A program made the translations under genes and the position numbers. Below the pieces are notes generated by a model. The model ran no database searches. It saw only the letters and a list, made by a program, of their open reading frames with translations, and was not told the origin of the DNA. Shown here in pieces: positions 18,933 to 27,578 of a stretch of 64,000 bases of DNA (positions are counted from its first letter, which is position 1; each line of letters starts with the position of its first letter). This DNA is from Candidatus Manganitrophaceae bacterium (GTDB lineage: Bacteria; Nitrospirota; Nitrospiria; SBBL01; Manganitrophaceae): NCBI GenBank assembly GCA_016200325.1, contig JACQEZ010000011.1, positions 496,001-560,000 of the forward strand, written 5' to 3'.

Positions 18933-20744
18933 ATGAGCCGTACTCAAGCGGATGGAAATAAAAAGGTGTTTCTTGCGTTAACCGCGTTGGAAGCGTTTTG
19001 GGACACCACGCGACCGATCGTTTTTTTGGGAGAATGGTGTCTGCTCCACGGCCGTCGCTCGTTTTGGGAGCCGCTCAACGGTCAGCTGTTGGAGACGCCG
19101 TTCAATACCGCGGAAGCGGCCCATGCCGCCTACGTTTATCTCCATGCGCTTTACGAGCGGGCTTTGCCAATCGTCGGGAAGGTCCTGAATACGTTTCATG
19201 GAAAACAATATAGTGACCGCTATTGGAGGATTGTCCTCGGTCCCTGGCTGCGGCTTTATCTCTCGGTGTGTTATGACCGCTACAGCCATTTAAAACAGGC
19301 GCTGGAACAATACCCCGATTGCGACACCCTCGTCCTCCCGGAGGCCTCCTTCATTGTTCCATCCGACACCCTTGATTTTGCCTGGCTTGTGAAGGAGGAT
19401 TCCTTCAATCTTCAGATCTACACAAAGATGCTTGCCGCAGAGGGAAGGACTTTCCCCTGTGGCGCTCCGATCGTGCATGCCTCCGCTCACGCCAACTTCA
19501 TCGATCGGTCCTGGAAGGAGAACGCACTGAACGCCATCGCGAAAATCATCGTCGGTCTCGTCGCAAAGAAGGAGCAGTCTATCTTTCTGAGAAATTCTTA
19601 CTTTCCGAAGTCCTTTGAAATCCGGCTATCCGTAAAAACGGCAGGCCGCGTGTTGCCGATCCTCCGTCCTCTGACGAAGCCATCTCTGCCTCCGGAGAAT
19701 CGAGATCTCCGAAGAAACTTGCCAAAAATTGAGATTGGCCAGGGTGAGTTTGAGCGATGTTTATCGGCCCTCCTCCTTTCCGATCTCCCTCGGAGTGTTT
19801 TGGAAGGGTACTCCAGTATCAATCAAGATGCCAGCCAGGTTTATCCCAAAAGCCCCAAGGCGATATTGAGCGCGAACGCCTGGCATTGCGAAGAAACCTT
19901 CAAGCAATGGGCTGCGACCTCTGCCGAGAAGGGAACGCTCCTGATGGGAACCCCGCATGGAGGAAACTATGGCGGGCCGGCCAATATGTTTTTTGAAGAC
20001 CACGAAACGGCGATCGTCGATCGTTATTATTCGTGGGGGTGGGAGCGAAAAGATTGCGCTGCGGAAGTCATCCCTTTCCCGGCGACCAAATTGGTAAGTA
20101 GAAAAAAGATCGGCGCCAGCAATCAGAAGAGCGGCATTTTATGGGCGACCACTTCAGAGCCACGGTACCTGATCCAATTTTCTCTCCCGCCGAAATTTTT
20201 TCATGAATACCTTCGCTGGCAAAGCCGCTTTGCAAAAGCACTCCATCCGAACATCGTCTCCGCGCTCCGGCTACGCCCGCATCGCGAGGATCAGGGTTGG
20301 TCTATCGCTCAGCGGATTGCCGAATGTATTCCGGGTGTCGCGATTGAAACCTGGGATCTCCCTTTTCAAGAAAGCTTGGTCAATTGTCGGCTTTATATCT
20401 GCGATCATCTGTCGACGACGTTCGCCGAGGCGCTCGCGGCAGACAAGCCGACCCTTTTGTTTTGGAATCCCGAAGCAAATCGGCTCAGACCGGAAGCCCA
20501 ACCCTATTATGACCTGCTGAAAAAAAGCGGCATTCTTTTCGATACGCCGGAAAGCGCCGCGGCTGCCGCCGATCAAATCTATCCGGACGTTGAAGCTTGG
20601 TGGAATGATCCGGATCGACAAAACGCGGTCAAGATATTTTGCGAGCGGTTCGCCCGGAATGCTTCGGGTGCCATTGAATTGTGGACCGCCGAATTCAGAC
20701 GAATTGCAGCGATGCCGGGACCGAAGGTAAGTCGCAAAGGGTAG
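18933..20744 (+). CDS. LIC12162-family putative transferase
   Basis: 603 residues from an ATG 21 nt after pseI. The N-terminus (LALTALEAFWDTTRPIVFLGEWC, shown here in part) is the signature of the LIC12162 family described from spirochaete O-antigen loci. These are large soluble proteins with a C-terminal GT-B-like half; here NCRLYICDHLSTTFAEALAAD (about 485-505) looks like the nucleotide/CMP-sugar binding end of such a fold. It lies directly between the nonulosonic acid synthase and the flippase, so transfer of the nonulosonic acid is a reasonable guess. Activity of the family is, as far as I know, not established. Confidence 0.82.
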   Translation: MSRTQADGNKKVFLALTALEAFWDTTRPIVFLGEWCLLHGRRSFWEPLNGQLLETPFNTAEAAHAAYVYLHALYERALPIVGKVLNTFHGKQYSDRYWRIVLGPWLRLYLSVCYDRYSHLKQALEQYPDCDTLVLPEASFIVPSDTLDFAWLVKEDSFNLQIYTKMLAAEGRTFPCGAPIVHASAHANFIDRSWKENALNAIAKIIVGLVAKKEQSIFLRNSYFPKSFEIRLSVKTAGRVLPILRPLTKPSLPPENRDLRRNLPKIEIGQGEFERCLSALLLSDLPRSVLEGYSSINQDASQVYPKSPKAILSANAWHCEETFKQWAATSAEKGTLLMGTPHGGNYGGPANMFFEDHETAIVDRYYSWGWERKDCAAEVIPFPATKLVSRKKIGASNQKSGILWATTSEPRYLIQFSLPPKFFHEYLRWQSRFAKALHPNIVSALRLRPHREDQGWSIAQRIAECIPGVAIETWDLPFQESLVNCRLYICDHLSTTFAEALAADKPTLLFWNPEANRLRPEAQPYYDLLKKSGILFDTPESAAAAADQIYPDVEAWWNDPDRQNAVKIFCERFARNASGAIELWTAEFRRIAAMPGPKVSRKG

Positions 20745-20755
20745 GTTATCAAGCC

Positions 20756-22321
20756 ATGCTCCACGCCACATCATTGAAAACCAGGTTCTTGGTGTCTGTG
20801 GGTTCAAATGGGATCCGCAGCATTATTAGTTTCGTTTCCGGGTTGCTTATCGCCCGGGGGCTGAATCCATCCGGTTATGGCGATTTCATGTTTCTCTTGG
20901 GCACCTTTGTTGCCATCCGGTCATTGCTGGATATGGGAAGTTCAAGCGCGTTTTATACCTTCCTTTCCCGGCAGGCCCAAGGACTAAGATTCTATCTGTC
21001 CTATTTTACCTGGATGACATTGCAATTTTTGATCACGCTATCGTTTGTCGCCTTAATCATTCCTTCCACTATTTTTCAAAGGGTCTGGTTGGGACATAAC
21101 CGTGAAATTGTCGTAATCACTTTTTTTGCGGCATTCATGCAGCAGCAGGTTTGGCAAACGGTGAGTCAAATCGGTGAAAGCAGGCGGAAGACAATAATGG
21201 TGCAACTCATGAACGTCGTCATTGCCCTTACCTATCTGGCAATGATTTCACTGTTATTGGTTTTTGGCTATATGTCGGTAAAAAATATATTATTTTTAAT
21301 CATCATCCAATATGCGGCGGCTACCATTTTAGCCTACTGGCTCCTGAAAGAGGATCAAGCTCGGCCTGTTGAAAATAATAGATCACTCAAACAGGTATCA
21401 CGAGAGTATTGGGTCTACTGTAAGCCCTTGATGATTCTCTCTCTGGTTAATTTTTTATATGACTTCGCCGATAAATGGATGCTTCAAAAATTCGGAGGGC
21501 CGACACAACAAGGCTATTTTCAGATCGCGAGCCAATTTGCAAATGTAAGCCTGTTGGCGACAACTTCAATCCTAAGTATTTTTTGGAAGGAAATCGCGGA
21601 TGCTTGGGCGAAACAGAACCACACAAGGGTCGAAATGCTTTACCGGAAAGTCAGTCGGGGGCTTGTAATGCTGGGAGCAATCATTACCGGCATACTGCTT
21701 CCTTGGTCAAAACAAATCGTAATGATTTTTCTGGGACCGGCGTATTCACAAGCCTGGCCGGTGCTGGCGATGATGCTGCTCTATCCAATCCATCAATCGA
21801 TGGGTCAAATCGGCGGGACCATGTTTCTCGCGAGCGGCAATACCCATAAATTCATGCTTGTCGGCATGGGGATGATGTTGATTTCCATACCTTTTTCATA
21901 TCTTGCACTCGCCCCAACGACAGGGGGGTTGATTCCAGGATTGGATCTGGGAGCAATGGGGATTGCGACCAAGATGGTGTTACTCGGCATCATCTCTGTA
22001 AATATTCAGGCGTGGGTCATCGCGAGGTACAGCGGATGGCGATTCGATTGGATGTTCCAATTGGTTGGAATACCACTGATGATTGGACTCGGGTATCTGG
22101 TCAACAAGCTCGTTGGATTGATGTGGAATCTGGAGGATATCAGCAAGGCTGACCTCATGGTTCCAATGGTACTCTCAGGAGTTATTTACGCTCTTTTCGT
22201 CACCCTGACAATTTGGATTTTTCCATGGCTGATCGGCGTCGAAAAAGAGGAAATAAACGACCTGTTCAAGAAGCCTGTTTACTCGTTACTCTATAAGAGC
22301 GAGCCGATCAAACGATGCTAA
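20756..22321 (+). CDS. wzx: O-unit flippase, Wzx-like
   Basis: 521 residues from the ATG at 20756; earlier codons of this frame overlap the preceding gene and are not needed. About 14 hydrophobic segments spread evenly along the protein, with few charged residues, as in MATE/MVF-type polysaccharide transporters. The N-terminal SNGIRSIISFVSGLLIARGLNPSGYGDF region is the usual Wzx start (gene duplicated half motif R-x-L-G-x-x-x-Y-G). It would flip lipid-linked repeat units across the inner membrane. Base composition is clearly more AT-rich than the pse and CDP-sugar genes on either side. Confidence 0.9.
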   Translation: MLHATSLKTRFLVSVGSNGIRSIISFVSGLLIARGLNPSGYGDFMFLLGTFVAIRSLLDMGSSSAFYTFLSRQAQGLRFYLSYFTWMTLQFLITLSFVALIIPSTIFQRVWLGHNREIVVITFFAAFMQQQVWQTVSQIGESRRKTIMVQLMNVVIALTYLAMISLLLVFGYMSVKNILFLIIIQYAAATILAYWLLKEDQARPVENNRSLKQVSREYWVYCKPLMILSLVNFLYDFADKWMLQKFGGPTQQGYFQIASQFANVSLLATTSILSIFWKEIADAWAKQNHTRVEMLYRKVSRGLVMLGAIITGILLPWSKQIVMIFLGPAYSQAWPVLAMMLLYPIHQSMGQIGGTMFLASGNTHKFMLVGMGMMLISIPFSYLALAPTTGGLIPGLDLGAMGIATKMVLLGIISVNIQAWVIARYSGWRFDWMFQLVGIPLMIGLGYLVNKLVGLMWNLEDISKADLMVPMVLSGVIYALFVTLTIWIFPWLIGVEKEEINDLFKKPVYSLLYKSEPIKRC

Positions 22322-22346
22322 TAATTTTTAGCTGCTCCCATTCAAA

Positions 22347-23621
22347 ATGAAAATTATTTTTTTTACGGAAAACCATTATCGGGGAGGCCTCGATACGTTT
22401 CTCACCACGCTGATTAATCATTGGCCCTATCCGGAGGATGACTTGGCATTGATCTGCAATCGCAGTCATCCCGGGCTTGATTGGATTAAATCAAAACTGG
22501 CCCGTCAGTGCGAAATTACGCCGCACCGATTACCGGGGCAGTCTGAATGGTACAGGGGGAATAGTCAAAGAAAATTCCTATCGAATCGTTTGGCGAAGGG
22601 TTGTTTATCTCTCCTGCGTAAAACACTCGCTTACCCATTTTTTATGGTTCACGTGATGGCGCTCATATTCAAGTTTAAGAAAATGCGTTATGACAGGCTC
22701 ATGGTGGTAAATGGTGGATATCCCGCGAGCCTAAGCTGCCGTGCAGCGAGTATCGCCTGGAATCTGGCCGGTAAAAGGCCTCTTTCCATACACAACTTCC
22801 ACAGCCTCGCACAAGCATCACCCGTTTGGTACAGATGGATAGAAAGCCTCATCGACAGAGGAGTATTAAATTCCAGCCGTGCAATGGTCTCCGTTTCTGA
22901 TGCGTGCATCCATTCGCTTCATAAACTGAAGGTCTTTCGCGGTGCAACCAACAGTCGATTTATCTATAACGGTATTTCACCGGGAAAACAGCAATGCGGT
23001 TATAGAGAGGCAGCGCTGAGCGATCTGGGAATTCCGGAGGAAGCGCCATTATGCCTCATGCTTGCCACATATCATCCTTATAAAGGTCATGATTTTTTCT
23101 TCCGCGCATTCTCTGAGGTCATCCGGTCCGTTCCGAATGCGCGGGCGTTGATATGCGGAGATGGTCGCCCATCCGAAATATTCCGTGTGCGGTGCGCCAT
23201 CTCGTCTCTTGGTCTGGATCAACAGGTCATTGTGCAAGGGCACCGAGCTGACGTGGATTTATTGCTCCAGAGGGCGCAAGTCCTGGTCGTCCCCTCACAG
23301 GCTTTTGAATCATTCAGTCTCGTCATCGTTGAGGCAATGGCCAGGAGGCTTCCAGTCGTTGCAACCCGGGTGGGTGGAATACCCGAAGTGATGCCCGACG
23401 GCATGGGCGGACTGCTATGCGACGTTAATGATGTTGAAGGCTTTGGACGTAACATCCTAAAAATACTTAGCGATCTAGATCTAGCAAAAAAGCTGGGTGA
23501 GATGGGATTTAGAAGATATTCCGATAAATTTACTGCGGATAAAATGGCGAAGGAGTACGCCGGCCTTGTTAGGCTGCATGATCATGCTTTCGAAAATCAG
23601 TCACATTTTAATATGGGGTGA
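22347..23621 (+). CDS. family 4 glycosyltransferase
   Basis: 424 residues. GT-B fold of GT4 type: N-terminal YRGGLDTFLTTL loop, a linking region with a hydrophobic helix at about 95-110 that may touch the membrane, and a C-terminal nucleotide-sugar domain with MLATYHPYKGHDFFFRAF, then QGHRADVDLLLQRAQVLVVPS and the ESFSLVIVEAMA E-x7-E motif, followed by ATRVGGIPEV. The sugar donor and acceptor cannot be read from the sequence. It is AT-rich like wzx before it and the methyltransferase after it. Confidence 0.9.
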   Translation: MKIIFFTENHYRGGLDTFLTTLINHWPYPEDDLALICNRSHPGLDWIKSKLARQCEITPHRLPGQSEWYRGNSQRKFLSNRLAKGCLSLLRKTLAYPFFMVHVMALIFKFKKMRYDRLMVVNGGYPASLSCRAASIAWNLAGKRPLSIHNFHSLAQASPVWYRWIESLIDRGVLNSSRAMVSVSDACIHSLHKLKVFRGATNSRFIYNGISPGKQQCGYREAALSDLGIPEEAPLCLMLATYHPYKGHDFFFRAFSEVIRSVPNARALICGDGRPSEIFRVRCAISSLGLDQQVIVQGHRADVDLLLQRAQVLVVPSQAFESFSLVIVEAMARRLPVVATRVGGIPEVMPDGMGGLLCDVNDVEGFGRNILKILSDLDLAKKLGEMGFRRYSDKFTADKMAKEYAGLVRLHDHAFENQSHFNMG

Positions 23622-23624
23622 GCG

Positions 23625-24326
23625 GTGGATATTTGGAATAAGCAGTACAAGAATATCGCGATCAAAGCGGATTATCGAGTTCACGATAAAATTCTTGAGC
23701 TTCTAAATAAAACCTCTTTACGCCACGGTGACTTGTTGGATATCGCATGCGGTGAAGGTGCTCTTGCACAAAGAATAATAGATGAAAATCCGGGTCTCAA
23801 CGTAGACGTAAATGACATAAACCTAAGCTCTATCTTTTGCCAAGGGTATAAAAATAAGTACTCTGTTGATTTGAATAAACAAAACTTTGAATTTCCGAAA
23901 CAATACGACGTCATTATCGCTGTTGAAATCATTGAACATATCGAGAACCCTTGGAACTTTATGCGTGCGGTCCGCCGCGCCCTTAAGCCTGGAGGGGTGA
24001 TTTTACTTTCGACTCCAAATATTGATTCTATTTTTGATCGGATATTTTTTTTAATTTACGGTTACCATTTTTATTTTGGAGAACGAGGAATTGTGAATTC
24101 CGGAGGACATATTACGATGGTACCGATGTGGCTGATTAACCATATGTGTATGTCAAGCCGGATGAAAATCATACATCAATGTCATGTCGATACCAGCCCT
24201 CACCATGGACTCAGGTATAGACTCTTGAAATTATTTCTGAGCCAGATCCTGATGTTGGCAAAAAACAGAAATGATGCATCGATAAATATCTTGCAGATTA
24301 ATTCGATAACCCAAGAAGGTGTTTAG
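23625..24326 (+). CDS. class I SAM-dependent methyltransferase
   Basis: 233 residues from a GTG 3 nt after the preceding stop. Motif I LLDIACGEGALAQRI (about 37-51), the acidic residue of motif II (DVNDINL), and VIIAVEIIEHIENPWNFMR with LKPGGVILLSTPN place it with UbiE/WbdD-like class I methyltransferases. A hydrophobic stretch at about 135-145 (IFFLIYGYHFYF) is common in those acting on lipid-linked or sugar substrates. It probably O-methylates a sugar of the repeat unit. It is the last gene of an AT-rich block; the next gene starts immediately after its stop and is much richer in GC. Confidence 0.87.
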   Translation: MDIWNKQYKNIAIKADYRVHDKILELLNKTSLRHGDLLDIACGEGALAQRIIDENPGLNVDVNDINLSSIFCQGYKNKYSVDLNKQNFEFPKQYDVIIAVEIIEHIENPWNFMRAVRRALKPGGVILLSTPNIDSIFDRIFFLIYGYHFYFGERGIVNSGGHITMVPMWLINHMCMSSRMKIIHQCHVDTSPHHGLRYRLLKLFLSQILMLAKNRNDASINILQINSITQEGV

Positions 24327-25109
24327 ATGAAAACGATCATCCTCTGCGGCGGCTACGGCACCCGTATCCGCGACGTCGCCGACAATCTGCCGAAGCCGAT
24401 GATCCCCGTCGGCCGGTACCCGATCCTCTGGCACCTGATGAAGTACTACGCCAGCTTCGATCATAAAGATTTTGTCTTATGCCTGGGATACAAAGGCCAG
24501 GTGATCAAGGAGTTCTTCCTCAATTACGAAGCCCAGACGCGCGACTGCACGGTGACGCTCGGCGCAAGGAAGTCGATCGAGTTCCACACCAATCATGAAG
24601 AGATGGACTGGCGGGTCACGCTGGCCGAGACCGGCACCGAAGCGATGACCGGCGCGCGCCTCAGAAAAGTACGGCACTATATCGGCGCCGACGAACATTT
24701 CATGCTGACCTACGGCGACGGCCTGGGCAATGTCGATCTCGATCAGGTCCTCGCCTTCCACAAAAAGCATGGGCGTATTTTGACGGTGACCGGCGTCCGC
24801 CCGCCCGGCCGGTTCGGGGAGCTGATGAACTCTCCCGAAGGGTTGGTAACGGAGTTCAATGAGAAGCCCCAGGCGACAGGGGGCCGGATCTCCGGCGGGT
24901 TTTTCGTCTGCCGCCGGGAAATCTTCGACTACCTGGACGACCGCGAAAATTTGACCTTCGAGCAGGAGCCGATGCGCCGGCTGGTGAAAGATGCCGAGAT
25001 GATGATGTACCCGCATGAAGGCTTCTGGCAGCCGATGGACACCTATCGCGATTACACCTACCTGAACAGCTTGGTCACCAAAGGCGAGGCGCCATGGATC
25101 CGATGGTAA
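24327..25109 (+). CDS. rfbF: glucose-1-phosphate cytidylyltransferase
   Basis: 260 residues. The start CGGYGTRIRDVADNLPKPM has the nucleotide-binding loop and Lys of sugar-1-phosphate cytidylyltransferases, and TYGDGLGNVDLDQVL holds the metal-binding Asp. PPGRFGELM, GRISGGFFVC and EGFWQPMDTYRDYTYLN are RfbF hallmarks. It makes CDP-glucose from CTP and glucose-1-phosphate. The ATG follows AAGAAGG and overlaps nothing; the next gene starts 16 nt inside its end. It opens the CDP-hexose branch. Confidence 0.95.
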   Translation: MKTIILCGGYGTRIRDVADNLPKPMIPVGRYPILWHLMKYYASFDHKDFVLCLGYKGQVIKEFFLNYEAQTRDCTVTLGARKSIEFHTNHEEMDWRVTLAETGTEAMTGARLRKVRHYIGADEHFMLTYGDGLGNVDLDQVLAFHKKHGRILTVTGVRPPGRFGELMNSPEGLVTEFNEKPQATGGRISGGFFVCRREIFDYLDDRENLTFEQEPMRRLVKDAEMMMYPHEGFWQPMDTYRDYTYLNSLVTKGEAPWIRW

Positions 25110-26176
25110 ACCAAAATTTATTCGACGACCTCTTTCGCGGCCGCCGGGTGCTGGTGACCGGCGACACCGGATTCAAAGGCTCCTGGCTCTCCCTCTGGCT
25201 CCATGAATTGGGAGCCGAGGTGCTCGGATTCGCGCTTCCCCCCGAACGGGAAAACGATCACTTCAACCTGCTGGGCCTGGAGAGTCTGATCGAGCATGTC
25301 AACGGCGATATCCGGGACGATCGGGCCATCCACAAGGCGGTCGACGGGTTCCAGCCTGAAATCCTTTTCCACCTGGCGGCCCAGCCGCTGGTGCGCCTTT
25401 CGTACTCGGAGCCGAAGCTGACCTTCGATACGAACGTGGCCGGATCGGTCAATGTCCTGGAAGCCGCCAGGCGGTGCGCGTCGCTCCAGGTGGTGGTCTA
25501 TGTCACCTCCGACAAGTGCTACCGGAACAACGAATGGATCTGGGGGTACCGGGAGACCGATCCGCTCGGCGGGCACGATCCTTACAGCGCCTCCAAGGCG
25601 GCGGCGGAGCTGGTCTTCTCGGCCTATCAGGACTCCTACTTCAACGCGCGGGCCGGTTTCGGCGCGGCGACCGTTCGGGCAGGCAATGTCATCGGAGGAG
25701 GGGACTGGGCGGCGGACCGGCTGGTGCCTGACGCGATCCGCGCCCTGCAGGTGGAGAAGCCGATCCAGATCCGCAACCCCCACTCGACCCGGCCCTGGCA
25801 GCATGTCCTGGAGCCGTTGTCGGGTTATCTGCTGACGGCGGCCCGCCTCCTTCGCGAGCCGAAGCGTTTTGCCGGTCCGTGGAATTTCGGGCCCGACGCC
25901 GAATCGATCCGGACCGTCGGCGATCTGGTTAAGATGATCGTTGCCGAATGGGGAAGCGGAAAAGTTGAGACCGCTCCGGAAGCCGGTGCGCCGCATGAAG
26001 CGCGGCTACTCCAGCTGAACTGCGACAAGGCGAATCAGCTCCTCCATTGGCGGTCGAAGTGGAATGCGAAGCGTGCGGTGGCGGAAACTGTCCGATGGTA
26101 CCGCGGTGTGTTCGAAGGACAAAGCGCCTTCGAGATTTCCCGCAAACAAATTTTGGAATACATGGAGACGAAATGA
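25094..26176 (+). CDS. rfbG: CDP-glucose 4,6-dehydratase
   Basis: 360 residues. Extended SDR with VTGDTGFKGSWLSLWL (about 15-30) as NAD-binding loop, HLAAQPLVRLSYSEP and the catalytic DPYSASKAAAEL (Tyr-x-x-x-Lys). GNVIGGGDWAADRLVPD and the STRPWQHVLEPLSGYL stretch are specific to RfbG. It converts CDP-glucose to CDP-4-keto-6-deoxyglucose. An in-frame ATG at 25103 is an alternative start. The stop overlaps the next ATG (ATGA). Confidence 0.95.
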   Translation: MDPMVNQNLFDDLFRGRRVLVTGDTGFKGSWLSLWLHELGAEVLGFALPPERENDHFNLLGLESLIEHVNGDIRDDRAIHKAVDGFQPEILFHLAAQPLVRLSYSEPKLTFDTNVAGSVNVLEAARRCASLQVVVYVTSDKCYRNNEWIWGYRETDPLGGHDPYSASKAAAELVFSAYQDSYFNARAGFGAATVRAGNVIGGGDWAADRLVPDAIRALQVEKPIQIRNPHSTRPWQHVLEPLSGYLLTAARLLREPKRFAGPWNFGPDAESIRTVGDLVKMIVAEWGSGKVETAPEAGAPHEARLLQLNCDKANQLLHWRSKWNAKRAVAETVRWYRGVFEGQSAFEISRKQILEYMETK

Positions 26177-26622
26177 TCGAGGGGGTCAAGATCACCCCGC
26201 TCAAGCAGATTTTGGACGAGCGGGGCAAGATCATGCACATGATGCGCTGCGACGCGGAGGGTTTTCCAGGCTTTGGGGAGATCTATTTCTCGTGCGTCCA
26301 TCCGGGCGCGATCAAAGGCTGGCATATCCACAAAGAAATGATCCTGAACTACGCCGTTCCGCATGGCAACATCAAGTTTGTTCTCTATGATGATCGCCAG
26401 AACAGCTCGACGCGGGGCAAGTTGCAGGAGATATTCCTGGGCCCCGACAATTACTTCTTGGTGACGGTCCCTCCGGGAGTTTGGAACGGTTTCAAGGGAA
26501 TCGGGCAAGAGATGGCGATCGTCGCCAACTGTGCTTCCATTCCCCACCGTGCCGACGAGATCGACCGCCTCGACCCCTTTGATCCTGCGATTCCTTACAA
26601 TTGGGAGATCCAACACCGATGA
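26173..26622 (+). CDS. RmlC-like sugar 3,5-epimerase (cupin fold)
   Basis: 149 residues, shorter than classical RmlC (about 180). Starts with DERGKIMHMMR, a typical dTDP-4-dehydrorhamnose 3,5-epimerase-family form, then IYFSCVHPGAIKGWHIHKEM, whose His would be the catalytic base, and a C-terminal VTVPPGVWNGFKG barrel strand. Neighbours act on CDP-4-keto-6-deoxyglucose, so this is more likely an epimerase on a CDP-sugar than dTDP-rhamnose synthesis; no dTDP-glucose genes are present. Overlaps both neighbours by 4 nt. Confidence 0.85.
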   Translation: MIEGVKITPLKQILDERGKIMHMMRCDAEGFPGFGEIYFSCVHPGAIKGWHIHKEMILNYAVPHGNIKFVLYDDRQNSSTRGKLQEIFLGPDNYFLVTVPPGVWNGFKGIGQEMAIVANCASIPHRADEIDRLDPFDPAIPYNWEIQHR

Positions 26623-27578
26623 GCAAACGGGTCCTGATCACGGGCGGGTTCGGCTATCTGGGAGGGCGGATCGCAATGGAGCTGGCAAGCTCCTCGAACT
26701 TGAAGATCCGGCTCGGGAGCCGGAAGGCGAAGCCGGCGCCGGTCTGGCTCCCGGCGGCGGAAACGGCGGCGATTGACGTAATGGAACCGGCTTCGCTTCC
26801 GGCGGCGCTGCGCGATGTCGAGGCGGTGGTCCACCTGGCGGCGATGAATGAAAACGACTGCATCGCCGACCCCGGGAGGGCGCTCCAGGTCAACACGCTC
26901 GGCACCCTGAATCTCCTCCGGGCGGCGATCGCTGCCGGCGCGGCGCGCTTCATCTACTTCTCGACGGCGCATGTTTACGGCGCGCCGCTGGTTGGCCATC
27001 TGACTGAAGCGACGCCGCCGAGGCCGATCCATCCCTATGCCATTACGCATCACGCCGCCGAAGATTTTGTCCTCGCCGCGCATGATGAGAAAAAGATCAC
27101 CGGCATCGTGATCCGGCTTTCGAATGGATTCGGGGCACCGACCCATCCGGAAGTCGACCGTTGGACGCTGCTGGTGAACGATCTCTGCCGCCAGGCGGTC
27201 CAGACGCGTAAGATGGTTTTGAGGTCGAGCGGTCTGCAGCAGCGCGATTTTATTCCGGTGGAAGATGTGGGGCGCGCGGTCGGGCATCTGCTGGAGCTCA
27301 CGCGGGAGGAATGCGGCGACGGTCTGTTCAACCTGGGAAGAGGAACGTCATGGAGCATCTGGGAGATGACGCAGTGGATCGCCACCCGCTGCAAAATCGT
27401 TTTGGGATTCCGGCCTGAAATTGTTCGTCCCGAACCGGCCTTACACGAGCAGTCTCCTTTCCTCCGGTACGACTGTGAAAAGCTTCGCAAAACAGGTTTC
27501 ATCCCAAAGGGTGTCGTGGAGCAGGAGCTGGACGACACCCTCCAGCTCTGTTCGCAGGCGTGGGGCCGGATAAAATGA
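26619..27578 (+). CDS. NAD-dependent epimerase/reductase-like SDR with His in the Y-x3-K position
   Basis: 319 residues. Extended SDR: NAD loop ITGGFGYLGGRIA (about 6-18), VVHLAAMNENDC, FIYFSTAHVYGAP, and an active site reading HPYAITHHAAED, where Tyr is followed three residues later by His where Lys is normal. RLSNGFGAP and RDFIPVEDVGRAV complete the family pattern. It probably reduces or epimerises the 4-keto sugar made by the two genes before it. It may belong to a subfamily where His is usual. Overlaps its neighbours by 4 nt at each end. Confidence 0.83.
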   Translation: MSKRVLITGGFGYLGGRIAMELASSSNLKIRLGSRKAKPAPVWLPAAETAAIDVMEPASLPAALRDVEAVVHLAAMNENDCIADPGRALQVNTLGTLNLLRAAIAAGAARFIYFSTAHVYGAPLVGHLTEATPPRPIHPYAITHHAAEDFVLAAHDEKKITGIVIRLSNGFGAPTHPEVDRWTLLVNDLCRQAVQTRKMVLRSSGLQQRDFIPVEDVGRAVGHLLELTREECGDGLFNLGRGTSWSIWEMTQWIATRCKIVLGFRPEIVRPEPALHEQSPFLRYDCEKLRKTGFIPKGVVEQELDDTLQLCSQAWGRIK

